From: Amblyornis subalaris | Lineage: Eukaryota > Chordata > Aves > Passeriformes > Ptilonorhynchidae | DNA length: 64,000 nt | Assembly (NCBI GenBank): GCA_018881555.1 | Contig: JACAXG010000108.1 | Location: 1-64,000 of the forward strand | Reading direction: 5' to 3' | Part shown: positions 1 to 14,000 of the stretch, piece after piece | Layout: each line of letters opens with the position of its first letter | How positions within the stretch are numbered: the stretch's first letter is position 1 | The notes under the pieces: model-generated | Database searches by the model: none | The model's input: only the letters and a program-made list of their open reading frames with translations | Told to the model about the DNA's origin: nothing | Translations under genes and position numbers: made by a program

Positions 1-3000
1 CTGTCAGCCAGAATGCTTATCTCAGTTGAGATAAGGAGTCCCTCAGGGACCAGGTGTGTAACTGTGAATTTATTCAGCTTTTGGGGGTGGTAATAGAATA
101 TATGGCTAACCCAGGACACCTACAAGGTATCACCTAACTCCACAGGCACTGAAATCCCTAGAGAGCCTAAGTGTTCATGGGCTGATGCCTGCAGAGCAGT
201 CTTGCACCTGACCTGGTTCTCAGAGCCCCACACCATGGTGCCCAGAGGACGCAGTGCAGGACAAATGCCTGTTTTCCAGTCAGTACCAGCCAGCTGGCAG
301 CATCTGCCTCGGGTGAGCTGGAGGCCACAAAGAGGTAAAGGAGTACTAGTCTGTCACTGCGGCAAACTGTAGTGCTTACAGGAAAGAAGACAAAAAAAGA
401 GCCTTCAGATGTGANCATGCAACACAGTGGAGCTGGCTGATGAAACCCTGNGATGGTTTGGCTCACTGACCTGACAGAAANCACCATGTTTCCCAACTGC
501 CATCACNGACACTGTCCAAAAGCNAACAAAGCCAAAGAAGGGCATGAAAAGTGGANGTCTGCAGAAGCTGGGCTAGCTTTGCTGCCAATTCATTGCCTGG
601 CCTGCAGAGAAATATAAATCTTAAGGCCGGAAAAATGTTTAGGATCTCTGCAGGCCACAGATTTTGAGTAAGTGAACTTTAGTTTCTAACATGGCAGTGT
701 CTCCACCTGAAAATACAAATGATGATTGGAAGCTTCGCAAAGCTCTGAAAGGCCCTGGGGTGATAAAAAACACTGAANTAGGAGTGGCTGCCATGGTCAT
801 TACAGCAGCAGTCTCTGCAGCAGAACCCAAGCTTGCACAGCCCTCTGCAGCCACGTGCCCAGGAGCCGATTTATAAATACCTGCTCAGGCTTCATGCACG
901 GTGCCAGCAGCTGGAAGTCACAGCTCCACAACCAGGTCCACCCTCCACAGGCAGAGATGGGTGGCACAGCAGGGCCTCTGTAAGGAGAGGCCTGTACTGT
1001 CAGGGCCAGTTCCAGTGGTAANTGGGATGTGANNTCCCTGTCTTTACCTCAGCCTGTGAGTTTTTTCCATCTTTCTNCCCTGCTGTNCCATTGAGGNGGA
1101 GGAGCAAGAGAGCAGCAGGGTGGGCAGCCTGTAGCTGGTCAAGGTCAACCACCCTAGGTGACATTGCTCCACTGGAGTGACAAGGGGAGATGAACAACGG
1201 AGCATCTCCATGGAAGCTCCAAGAGAAACATGGGGGTACCAGACTTCACACAGCCCACTCTGATTGCCAAGAGATAGCTCAGATACAAAGGCAAGAGGCA
1301 CCAGCATAAAACACTCTGATAACTCCTGGAGGCTGCCTTTGGCAGGGTCTGGAAAGCAAGGGAAGAGAGCTGCAGCTCTTCTAAGGCTTCTCATGGCTTG
1401 CAGCTGTATTGGTATTTCTAAAAGGAAAGTAAGGGCTGCACTTGAGTTCTTCCCTNGAGACACACATCAGAGTTGAACTTGCACGGTGGCTCATTTTTGT
1501 TTCCCCACCATCTCTACTCAACAAGGGTTTCTTGCAAACACACACACACACCCCTCCCTTCCGCTCTGTCGGCTTTTCCGCTCTTCACATCCTGAGCTGG
1601 AATTGNTCCCTGTGAAATCATACTTTAAAACCTTTGGGAGTACAGAAATGCAAAATGCCACACAGTTCAGACAGCTGGAGCAGGTGAAGCCCTCTAAACC
1701 TTCCCTCTCACCAAGATAATAGAGCATTAGCATACAAAACAGCATTAAATGCTGGGTTTTTCAAACAGCTTTGTTCATTTGGCCCTGGCAAGTGAGAGGT
1801 AATAACCAACAGAAGGTCTGACAAAGTGATGCTGAGAGAAATAAGAGCGTGGTTCTCTTGGGAAGTTTTTGAAATCACAGAAACTAAAAGTACACTTAAA
1901 AAAGGAATTAATGAAAGCTGAGATTCTGCTCACACCAGCAAAGCTTCAAGCACCAGAGAAACACACTGTGCAAACTGATTGGGAAACACAGNNCANGCTT
2001 CTTTAACTCCCATTTCCACAGATATCTTCTCACAAGGACTGGATGGCATCCTTTATGGCCCCTGAGTACACTCAAACTCCATGTATTTCCAGAAATGCCA
2101 TCTCTGCCTTACTTAAAAAGTGATCAGGAAGGTCTGCCTTTTTTTCCTGCCATTCCAACATTTTCAGAACATTGCAGCATCCTTTCCCACAGACAACACA
2201 GACCCATGCAGGGCAAGACAAAGGGGCAAAGGTCACGTTCAAAGGAGCACACGCTGAGGCTTGTCCGTGTGATGGGCCACAAAGGCCTGGGAACGGGTCC
2301 CAGGCAGCGCGGATGGAGCAGGAATACTACAGCAGTTTTGTGTCCTCTGCATTTCCTCCACCATTTTGCAAAGCAATTGACAGCTTGGAGCTGCGGACTG
2401 AGAGACAAGAAGAAAAACCTGCCTTGATGGTCATTTTGTTTTTTCCAATCCCCAAAATTTATATTACCCCTTTGAGGGGTATTTTAGGTGTTTTATTGCC
2501 TGTGCAAACAGCAGAAGCAATCTGGAATTTGGTCACCTTTTCAAAATAGTTTGGATTGCAGCACTGCTATCAATACAGCCCTNTTTAAATGCTGGACTAG
2601 TCCCAGGAACACCACTGCTTCCCAGAGCAGTTATGAACAACTGCTGAGTGGCTCTGGAGCAGGATTTAACTTGCGCTGCTGCCCACTCTACCACACCTCA
2701 GCGGCTCTCCTTGCCAGGACCAAGAGGGAAACAAAATTCTCAGGTTGAAGTCTGAATTTAAGATGGATGAATTCAATGGATTTCAATTTAAAAACAAAAA
2801 CTATGGCAACAAAAATACCAAGAGCCCAAACTGGCATAATTGGGGATTGTTTTGCGAGTACCTAAAAGAGATAAAATTAAAATTTTAAAAGTGCTTTAAA
2901 ACCAAACAATTCTAAAGAAAAGGCCAGCAGTTCTGTTAAAACGCTTCANCTTCTCCCCAATAAAAACAGCCAAAAAAACTTCCAACATTTCCTCAATTTT

Positions 3001-6000
3001 CCCTTCTCTTATCATTCATTTCACCCTCTCCCTTTTCTGTGCATCAAACTATTCGTCTGCTCAAAATGCATNTTGTTCTTCCACAAACATAACCACTTCC
3101 AAGCTGAATCGAAATCTCATTTAAACTTCAAGCTTCCAGGAAAGCAAAATACTCCACTTCTGAGCTACGAGCCATGTTACATCAACACCAAGATACATTT
3201 CTCCTGAAAGACAGTGGGACTAAAAGGAGATCACCCACAAAGAGCAGCGAGGGCTGTGGGTCTGAGCCATGGTGAGGAGACAAGGCTGGCCTTGCCCAGG
3301 ACACAGGAGGACATTCATTATCCCACCAGCATGCGCAGTGGAGCTTCCTACTGGCAACATTTTGGGAGCACCAAGAAGGACCNGGGTGCCACCTAGTGCT
3401 GTTTGACTCAGGCATTAATTGTATAGAAATGCAAATGCTAATTTTCCCCCTCTTTTACAGGTTCAGCACACCACGCCTCAGGCTGGCTTATCATCATCAT
3501 CACTCCAGCAGGCACCTTTGGAAGATGCAGGGATATGTGGCCAAATCCCCCTGCGCACTCACAAGCACGCTGGGTGCTGAGCAGAGGCACAGTGCTACCA
3601 CACATTAAAAAACCCTCTCGAATGAGCAAAGATTGGCAAACCAAGGCAGAATTTATGAAACTGGGAAAGGGGGTGTGACAGCCCTTGGAAGCACCAAAAT
3701 TAGTATCAGACCCCATCATGAAGCAGCAAGCAAGCACAGGTTTCAGTGCCTTACAAAGGGAATCTTCTGTGGAATTACCTTAGAGAGTAGTTTATTTACA
3801 GAGGGAGGGAAAACCTTTACCATATTTCACTGGAATCAGGGAACTGTAGAAAAAGAATTGTCACTTTGAAACTCCCTTTATTTAAAGGTAATTTAGCTTG
3901 AAGCATCCACCAGAGTTCATATTTTCCAGGGCAGCCTTCCCTTCATCCTCTTAGTTTCCTTCATTAAATGTACCCCTTTCCCNAATCTTTAACTGGATTT
4001 ACAAACTCCAGCCATACACCTTGCTCTGAGAAGCCTGAACACACCATAAGCTTCAGAGAAGCACAGGTTTGGAGAGGACCCAAGCTCCTTCTAACTTACA
4101 AGTTCTGGCAGCCACTCAGATGAAACAGCCGCTACAGCTGCCCATGTTCCTGCAATAACAGAGTTCACACCGTGGGATTTTTCGCATTACAGAAATCACA
4201 CTGCAGCTCCAACAAAAGCAGATTCTACCAACCTTCACTGTCAGCCCCCCTTCCCAGAAAGCCAGATTCACTAAGGGCAGGAAATGTTTCCTTGATCTGA
4301 TGACAGCAAGTTCCAGCCAGAGGCAGCTGACAGGGTCATCAGTTCCTGTACCAGACAGTCTGTGAGAGATTGTTCCAGTTTGACTTAGCTCTACACCAGC
4401 TTTTTNGGGCGGGTCACGAATGGTCTCACCCAGTTCTGAGCCGGAAGATTTTCAATCCTTTCATTGATGTGGACATGAAAAGATTCCTGTTGATGCCGGT
4501 TTTCCTGCAAGGAAACAGTGCCTGCCATAAGCCTGTCTCTCCAGTCCCCTCCTTTCAGGGAGCAGAGAACCAACACCCCAAAGGCCACAGATGAGTTTCT
4601 AGGAAACGTAATCTTGGTTTATGCAGAGGCTAAAGGGGCAAAGGGCAAGACTGCACAGAAAATGAGTCTTCCTTATCACCAAGCAGTTCTCTTCCATGCA
4701 AAGAAGGGTGAATACAGTATCGAGGTTGCATCGCAAGGCAGCCCCAACCAGAACTTGGCTATCAAGCTGTGNGCCATCTCCATAGTTTTCAGGTGCATTT
4801 CTCAAACGTCTACCTGCTGATGTTGCCAGGAATCAGGAATTCTCTAGGAATTAGGTGTGCATCCTAAACCTTTCCTTTTCTCCCTTTCTATGTCATCCTC
4901 CTCCTCCCCCACAGCATGTTTTGCTTTTGTTTGTTTCTACATAACCAGGGCCATTAAGATACTTATTTTGGGACAGAGAAGCCATTAGCAAAAGTCATTT
5001 AGAGGATGAACCCAAAAATGCATTTTGCTTTGTTTTTAAACAAATTAAATCACTTCCCATAGCACGGAGGGAGGCCGAAAGCAAAGATCCGTAACTCTGA
5101 CACTGCACATCCTTTAACAGACACAGGTGCACATCCCACACAGGCAGCTCTTATTCCCCTGTGAAACTTCCAAGAATCAGATAGAACACTGAAATATTTA
5201 GCAAGAGAGGCAACAAANACTTCTCCCCCAAGTCCTGGTGCTAAGTCCCTTTGGAAGCAGGAGCATAACAAGANGCAAGAATGTGAACCACTCCACCCCA
5301 CCTTGCAGCAGGGTGCATTTAGTAACAATGCACTTATGCCATGCTCAAAGGCAAGTCACAGGTTGCTCGTCCTGCAAGGAATTTTGTGGAGCTGGTCTGG
5401 CACCCGCTGGCCATCTGTGGTATTGCTCCTTATCACAGTCTGTTTATCTACTTCTGTAACTGGGAAGGCCACCGCATGAAACACATCGAACAAAAATCCC
5501 AGAGGCCCTGCAGTGGTGCCTGGACAGACATTTAAACACACACCTATANATGAGACACGATACTAGTTGGGCAAATAGAACCAAAAGTTACACCTTACAG
5601 TTTCCACCCCANTGATTTCTTGGCTGCTTAACTGCAGAGGTTTGCACTGGACACACACTGGACTGCTCCCAAATTCTCATCCAACCCCCACTGCTCCAAA
5701 TGAGCAGCTGGTCTGTCCTCCTCACTCCCCTCATTGCTCCCAGACCACCAGGATTAGTACTGGAAGGGAGGACCTGCCCCATTTCCAGCCTTTCTCCAAA
5801 CACAGGAGAAGACAAGGACACACAGCTTAGTCCTCAACTGGCTGAGACCTTGCCTTTGCAGGTAAAGTTGGAAGGACTAGGAAGTGCACAGCATTGTCAG
5901 TTATCAGCTCTCAGGTGAGGGCAATTTTTGACCAAGGAGCCCAGCTGCTTGCAGCTGCCACAGCCACAGTGTCACACACAACAGCTGCTTGGGGGCTGAG

Positions 6001-7000
6001 GACAGGGTGACCAGGCTGTCCTAACCCTAAAGCAGGACTCACCCCCTGCCACCGGCTGTCAATGAAACAGATTCACAGAATCTCAGTGTCTGTGAGAACC
6101 AAGAATGAACAAAACGCTCTTGAGATCCCTCTGCTGTTCCTGCTGCCAGGTTCTCTCCCAGCTCCACTCCTGCAACAGTTTCTGGTGCACAGGAATGATG
6201 GACACATGCTATGCCAACCTTACAGGTACAAGGGGCAGNGGTGGCAAGTTTCCAATGCCACCATTCCCCCCACCCGAACAGTGCAAACAAGATATTCTGC
6301 CTGCTCTTTCACCCCAACCCAGGGCTTGTGCTTCAACTTCTGGAAAGTCTGGGATGCAGACACAGGTAGGATCTTGCAGGACCAAAACACAGCTGGCTCC
6401 TTGCNTCACTCCACACCTCACAAGCCCAGCAGAGCAGCACTCCCCCGAAAGAGAACACTCCTTCATTCACACCCCTCTTTTGCCCTACCCAAAGCCTGCC
6501 TGCACACAGTGACAGCAGGGTTGGTTAAAAACTGGCACATCAGTTCAGCCTCATTTGGTGGCTGGAGTACAGACAATGCACAAGTGTTGGCACTTACTTT
6601 CACAGCATCTCAGAACTGAAAACAAAGCCCAGCTTTACACAGTATTAAGACACTAATTTACTGTCACTTAAAAGCCTCCAAAGACTGAAAGCCTCCACCT
6701 GCTGCCCTTCTACCTCCAGCTCTCCAAACCCAACATTTCTTCCAGCTTTGTCCATGACAAAATGCGCTGTACTTCCAGCCAACACTGCACCCGCAATGCA
6801 ACCCAAGCTGTGGACAAATCAATGGATACGACTGAAAGGGAGGGAGACAAGAAGTCTGTAACAACAGATGCTTTGCAAAACATCATAACCTTTCAGGCTG
6901 GCTTCCTCCTCCACTAGAAATCTGCTTCCTACAAGCAGCATTTCATCTTTAACCACCACCTAAAGCTACTTAGGGTCTCTCTCAACAAACACCACAGGAC
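1..7000. other. Flank beyond WDR43, no supported gene
   Basis: Unique-looking DNA with many isolated N bases. I checked the open frames on both strands. None has codon structure, splice context or a recognisable domain that would make it an exon. In human the next gene past WDR43 is TOGARAM2, in the same direction, so exons of it could lie here on the minus strand, but I cannot identify any. The only simple repeat is a short CA run near 1536-1551. Confidence 0.5.
16..50. repeat. Two adjacent short inverted repeats
   Basis: CTTATCTC at 16-23 pairs perfectly with GAGATAAG at 28-35 across a 4-nt loop. Directly after it, GTCCCT at 38-43 pairs with AGGGAC at 45-50 across a single C. This is seen in sequence only; no function is known. 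Confidence 0.6.
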
Positions 7001-7025
7001 AGGTATTTGGTAAAAGAGATGTATA

Positions 7026-7031
7026 TTTATT
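7026..7031 (-). terminator. WDR43: Candidate WDR43 poly(A) signal
   Basis: Reads AATAAA on the minus strand, about 1 kb past the WDR43 stop codon. A GT-rich stretch follows some 30-50 nt further downstream on that strand, near 6985-7000, as expected of a cleavage site. A nearer AATAAA lies at about 7757, so a shorter 3' UTR is possible. The 7000-8045 interval is read as 3' UTR. Confidence 0.5.
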
Positions 7032-8045
7032 CACTTTACAAAGAGGGTGGTATTTAGTTGCAACAGCTCCATTTATAGACAAATATATTATGGTACATTA
7101 TAGTGGTGAATGGCTCAAACCTTTACCTTGTTTTGCTCTTAAAAAACATGTCTGCACCACTTCAGCTTCCATTAGCTGAGCAAATAGCTGTCCTTTTTCT
7201 GCCACTGAGAGATTAAAAATCCATAATAAAGGTATAGCTGTGTGCTATGTATTCACAAGCATTCATCTTCTCCTTTCCCTGTGTCACTCCCCTCTCCCCA
7301 CCCAACTCAACACGGTCTGTCCTCTGGATTAGCATTAAACTTATATACAGCCTCCATTAAAACAAAATTAGGAGCCAGTGATAGTTCTAATGTCCTTTTA
7401 AAGCACAAGAAAAGTCATTGATTTGTACATATAAAAGTCTTCAGTTCAAATTTGTTAAAAAAAAAGAAAAATCCATTTTTAAGTCAGGTTGGCATTCACA
7501 TACTGCCAAGGCATGGCTAAGCCAATGAAAGGGAGGAAGAAAAGAATTTCAGGACAGAATTTAAATATTACAAAAATATCTTTTTTTCCTTTTTTCTGTT
7601 TCCTTTTTAATAAAAAAACAAACTCGGCAGGATGCCCACTTGCTATTGCTAACTGAAGCATGGAAAGAAGGTATAGCCCAGTTTGATCCTTTGAATATTT
7701 GAAACAAATTCAATGTAAAGCTGAACCAAGTTTCCCACACAAACAGCGGTGGCAGATTTATTTCACTTGAGATACAAATGCATGTCCACATGACAGGCAT
7801 AATCTGACCAGGAGGTGGAGGAAATGTTTCTCTAAGTAAGCGCAGGGAAGGAGGCCAAGAGAAGGCTGGCACGGTTAAACATTCTGGATTCAGAAATGCA
7901 GTGCCCCACAGGTGCCTCTGCACACAGGTCGTGCAATGCTCTGCACTCCTGATATGCAAATACAGCATCTTTCAGCAACAGGATCCAGAATCAAAGAGCT
8001 TGGTGGCCCACTTGTTTAAACCGCTAAAATTATTCTTTCGTGCTG

Positions 8046-11000
8046 TTATTCTTCTTCACTTTCGTTTTCTGGTTCCAAATCAGAATCACCATTGATTTCC
8101 TTTTCAACAGTCATGTCTTGTTCATCAGATTGCTCCTCTTTTTCTTCATCTTCATCCCAGTTTTCCTGGGGAAAAAATAAAACAGAAATGTTTGAACCTT
8201 TGTCAGTCACACCATTTCTGTTACAAGCAAATGAGAGAAGATGTGGTCCAACTCCACTTACGTCAGAGTCTTTATCTGCAATCATCTCATCATCTGAGCC
8301 TTCCTCCTCTGAGGAGTCTGCAAAGAGAAAACAGTCTCTCAGTCTGGAGAAGGGGCTTTAAAATGTCATTTTGCAAACAAAGCTCAACCCACATGCTGCC
8401 AAGTCTTTAAACTGTGCTACTTCCATTNCAAAACTAATTCCACCTGGAGATGAGGTAACCAGCATCAGTTAGGAACAGGCCACTTTCACTACCAATACAG
8501 AGTGTGAAGTTGCAGCAGGAAAAAAGCCAAAACTGGAATAGTGCACATACACACATGGACATCAACTACATTGATGTCCTGCTGACCAAAACGTAGCAGT
8601 GCCTTCACTGTATCTACCTTAGCACAAGGGCAGGCAATACTAGAAATTTTAGGTTGCCAGGTAAGTTAAAGCAGCACACTGAACTTCCAATTCACTGATT
8701 TCTTCATTTGTGAAGCAGGGATGGGAGAGAACTAAAGGCGATAGAAGATGGAGAAGGAAGGACTCACTAACTACAAGATGTCCACATCATTAGCCACTGA
8801 TTTTCCTGCCATGGACGTCTCACAAAACCCCTCTATTTGCAGACTGTACACCGGTAGATAAGCACAGGAACATGATGAACAGCCATCAAGTGCAGGCTTG
8901 TCACGTGAATTCAGGAGCTGAGCTACACTTAGCATACAACACTTACCATCCTCATAGACCAGCTTTGCAGTCTGATTAACCTCGGGTACATCCTGAACTG
9001 CTTGTGATGCTGCAACCTGAATGGAATTCGCAGATTAACCTTAGATTAAATCATGTATTTCAACTTCAAAAGATAACAAAACTCCTAATAATGTAAATGA
9101 AGTCTACATCAAGGGTAGCACACATTAATTCACTTACAGTGATGGTTTAACAGACAAAAANGTACAAATGACAAAGTAAAATTGGAGAGGTATCTGCTCC
9201 CAAGTGCCTCCTATTTATTGCTCGTTAAAACTCTATAGGTGACCAGACACATTTGGCAGGACAAAACACTCCCACTAAGCAGAGACCGACAGGACAGTCA
9301 ATTACTGGACTGCTCTGAGCATTATCAGTGTTGCTGAACAGCAGCTGCATTAAGTTCCCCAGGACAGGTCCCATCAGATGCAATCCCAAAAGGAGGTGAA
9401 GCCTGCGAACAATACTCCTGCACATTCCATGTTATGTAGTTGAAGCTCACCTGGGTGACAAGAATGAAGAGTCTTCCATGCAGACGGGAAAGCTTTTGCA
9501 AAGTTTTTACTCTGCTCTCCATCAACTGATACAACATTCCCAGCTGAGGAATAAGGTCTGGCAACTTGGGAGAAGAGACAGATAAAAAAAATGAAGCTGT
9601 TAACAAACACATCCCAAATATTTTTCTTTTCTTAAACTACCTTTGTATGTTTGGGGCAAGCAACACTTGCTCACATTATTCTAGACAGAAGGGAGAGCTG
9701 AGGGTTCACAGGAACCACCTGCAACCTGATCAATTAACGCTTAGCCATGTTTAGAAATATCATCTACTTTTCAAGCATGGCAATTCTTAGACTCCTTTTC
9801 CTTTCCACAGTCACTGCCACACACAGGTGTGAAGCACTGTTCAGAAAGCTGTGTAAGTGGGAACTGAACATCCACCGGTGTCTGAATGCAGCCTCAGCAA
9901 CATGTNCAAGTTCTTCTGCTCAGCAATCTTACAATAAATGGGAGAAAGGACTGACAGCGCAAAAATGTCTTTTTCTTAACCCAGGAAGAGTGCTGGATCC
10001 ATCATGTGTAAGGTAAGGCTGGATGTCAATCCAGAAGCTACAGCATTACTTCCTACTCTGCCAACTTTGGCACACCCTTACCGTATAAATCTGACCATGC
10101 CACAGACAGTCTCAAGATGAGCACCACAAGAACAAAAAAAGCTTCGTTCTGTAAGATTTAGTGACACAGGCTAGATTACTCTTTGGCAGTAATTTAGTTC
10201 CCTCTCACATGTGTGATATAATTTATCTTGGTTTGACTTTGGGATGGCTATAATTATGTCAGGAATGACTGAGCCAAACAATTTATCAGCAATGTGCAAT
10301 AGTTCAGCAGAAGTGATGTAAGCATAGCTCTCTATACATTGATTTGGGCACTGCCATATGCAGAGAGCAGGAGACAGATTCCTGAAGAAAGCATATACAT
10401 TTATTTAAGCATTTANATCTAGTTTTAGTTAAGCGTATTGGCATGAATGAAAAATACGTACTGTGGAAAGGTAGGATGCATGTAGGGTAAAAACAGACTT
10501 CAGCCATCGAACCATTAGTGAGGCACTGGAAAAGAGAAATAACTGGCTGAGAGAAACCCATTTCACATTCTAGATGCTAAATAGTTCTATGTGAAGTATT
10601 CCTCTTTCATTAGAGAGAAAGATAAATGCAGATGGCAATGTAAAGTTTGGCTATCCACATGAGGTATGTAAGTTATTTTTTAAGGAAAAGACCAGACATT
10701 TCAGTGAGGGACTAAACCAGCTAAGCTCAGGGGTCTGTGCTTCTGAAATCTTTTATGGATGATCTCAATGAATAAAAGATCAAAGCATGCTACTTTTTTC
10801 TCCACCTACAATGACGGAATTTATATCTACAAAAAATAAACCCAAAACCAAACCTAACCCCCAGAACTCAGCACAGTCTCAGCAAAGTTGTCCTTATGGC
10901 AACATAACACGATGGGGGGGGGGGGGCTAGTTTTGTTATTAGACACAACACCATGAGATGTCTAAATACAGTTGACAATTAAACAGCTCTACATCTGAGG

Positions 11001-14000
11001 GTTATTTTACTTAATGATCAGGTCCATAGTGTAAACATCTGGGGCCTTCAGTTACATTCTCAGGGTTACACACTTATTTCAGGTATCCTTTTCCCTTTTT
11101 AATTTCACTTCAGCAACCCTGACAAAGCACTACTTTAACAGAAGTTCCTCTTTGCACACAAAATGAGGTGAGTTTTTACCTCCAGATACTGCAGTTTAGT
11201 TGCAGTTACTATGGAAATCTATCACATACATGGCAGGAGGGACCATAACACACACACATGAAAAGTTTTAGGTGAATTGAACTGTAGCTGAGTTGTGTCT
11301 TACCTGTATGGGTTGCCCTGCAATCTCTTTGTAAGCTAAAAGGACAAAAAAAAAGTCAGCAGTAAGTAACAAACATAATGAGTTTAAAAACCCAACATTA
11401 CATCCATGTGATAGTCCCAATAGTTGGGCAGAAAGTTCTCCAGGCATTTGAGGTTTGCTAGTATTAACCATTGCCAGGCTCCAGAAAATTACACTGCTGG
11501 CTCTACCACCCTGTACACAGGCTGGTAACTTGCAGAAGCTGAGTTTCAGTATTACAAGAAAGCTGGAACTCCTGACATGCAGTATATACCCAGGGAAGCT
11601 TAAACCTGGCAGGAATAAGTAGAAGGAGACCTCTTCTTTTATATGTCTCTGTTTATCTGCTTAGTAGAGCAGTTGTTACAAGTGGACAAGTTGAGGAAAC
11701 AAGTGAAGGTAGTATCAGGTAAAGGCCATTTCACACAACAAATCTCAGTCTTGGGAGAAGACAGTTACACAAAGGTCTAACCATCCACTGAGATTATAGA
11801 GTTAAACACTTGCACTTGGATTCCCCAACAAAGGTCCCAGGGAAGAAACACTGCATCTCATTAACACAAGCCTAGGGAGGGGCTACAAGACCAAACCTTC
11901 AGCACTAGGCCATCTGCATAATTCAGTTAAGATCAGTACCATGAAGAAAAATTAAATCTTGTGGTCAGCACATTAAAATACAAAAGAAATCGAACCANTA
12001 ACTTACGTTATAGAACATCATTCACATAACAGGAGCTACTCATCAATGTTCAGTTTAAAAATTAATGTCTAGTTAAGGCTAATCATTAAAATATTTCTGT
12101 CTTTAAATAAAGAGTTTATTTAATATCACTGAATAAGTAGTTCAAAAGCCAAATCCCTTTTGAAATTACTACCAAGTTATGTTCAAAGCTTCAGTACAGC
12201 AACTNGATTTTCTGATGCTTCAAATTATCATCCATGTTAGTAGCTGAAGACACAGTGGTGATTGATTGCCATGGAACAAGCTTTTGCTTAATCTCTTCCC
12301 TTTCTTTTTCCCACATAATCATTTAAGATAGTAATACATGATCTAATGCTCCTCCTAGCTTTGACAGTGGCACTTGGTCCTTTGGTTAAGTTTCAGCCAG
12401 AAAAAATGAAAAGTGTATCAGAGATTAGGAAACATTACTTAGGAAACATTTCAGTTCTCTTAAGGTACCAAACCAATTTCATTAGTAAAAATAAAGAAAC
12501 ATATGCTGGATTTTTGCCAGCCAGAAGGCAAACCACATGTGGCTTGTATGACAGTACAAGTGCAGGCTCTCCTACCTCATGCAGCAGTGGAATGACAGCA
12601 TGTATAGGCATTCTGGCTACTGTGTTCTTTACTATATTTTCCTTTCTTGTGTTAAGCACTTTCTGTTAAAATGAAAAAATATCATCAGAGAATCATTCAG
12701 TTTTAGCATGTGTATGAACATCAGCAAGATCAAAAATTCTTGGTTGTAAATCTCTTTCTACTCCACTATCTTTGAATGCTGAGGATAACAAGCAAAATAT
12801 TTGCTATGAAAAAGTTTCATTTTCCAAGGCAGCTACAATTAACGAAATAAAGACACGCAACCCATCTAAAACAATCTAGCATTGCTTCTAGCCGACCCAC
12901 CCTGTGTTAGAAATGATGCATTACATTAAAATCTCCCTTGCTATTTTGTTTGACTTCTGTAAGTAAGCGCCTTTTGCCAGCATCTGTGACAAGAAATTTC
13001 TATTCAGCATCAAATTCTTAACAGTTCCCTGCACCAGAATTATTGCTTCCTCCCAGTCCAAATGCAACAGTAAGCTTTTCAAGTGAAACTTGTCATCAAT
13101 TCATTTTTCAAACAGTAATTGCTTGAAAAGTGTACTCTCAGGAGACTAAGCAGATTATGCTCCAGCCCAAACTAAAGGGAAGATAGCTGCATTGGTAGAA
13201 TCACCCGCAAAACATCTGAACTCTGACACAACAAACTTATCAGAAATAAAGCACCTCAGAGTTCATGGACTGACTCAGAAAGCAAGGCAGGTAACAACAA
13301 CAAAGTAACACCACTACTATAATTCATAATACCCTGCCTTGAGCAGCAAATCAGCACAAAGCAGCTGGGAGAAACAACAGGTTCTGGACTTTTCAGCCTC
13401 CCCGGCTTTCAGGAAGGCTCCCAACAAGTCCCAGTGAACAGATTCAACAGCACACACTGAGCTTGCAAGACTTACATTTAAGATTTCTGCATCATTGCTT
13501 TCCAAGCCCTGAACCAGCAGCACGGCAAAGCTGTCTGTTTGGGGAAGGCCACCTGGAGTTTTTACTTTGCTCACATCAATATCCAATGCCCCAAGGCGCT
13601 CCTCGATGCTCTCCTGCAGAGGAGAAATAAGGGCAGTGCTGCTTCAGTGCAGTTTCTCACAAAGATCAGCTGAAAGCAAAGTACCTAACTTAGAGCATTC
13701 CCTCTAATTCTGCTGGAAAAGAACACAAATTTTGGATATTCTTTTAAATGTCCTGACAGAGAATAGCATGAGAGAAGAAAAACAGATGAAGTTTTGACTC
13801 AAAGGCACTAATATATCTTGGCATAGGCAGACACAAGCGTGTGACAAAGTTCTGCAACAACCTGGCAAAACCACGGGTAAGGCACAGAGGGCTTGAATGA
13901 AGGAAATATTTTGAGTAGGGGGAAGTCTCTTTCATACAAAAAGATGGTATCATTAACCTTTCTTTCACAGCAAACAAAGCAAATTCAAGTCCACCAAAGG

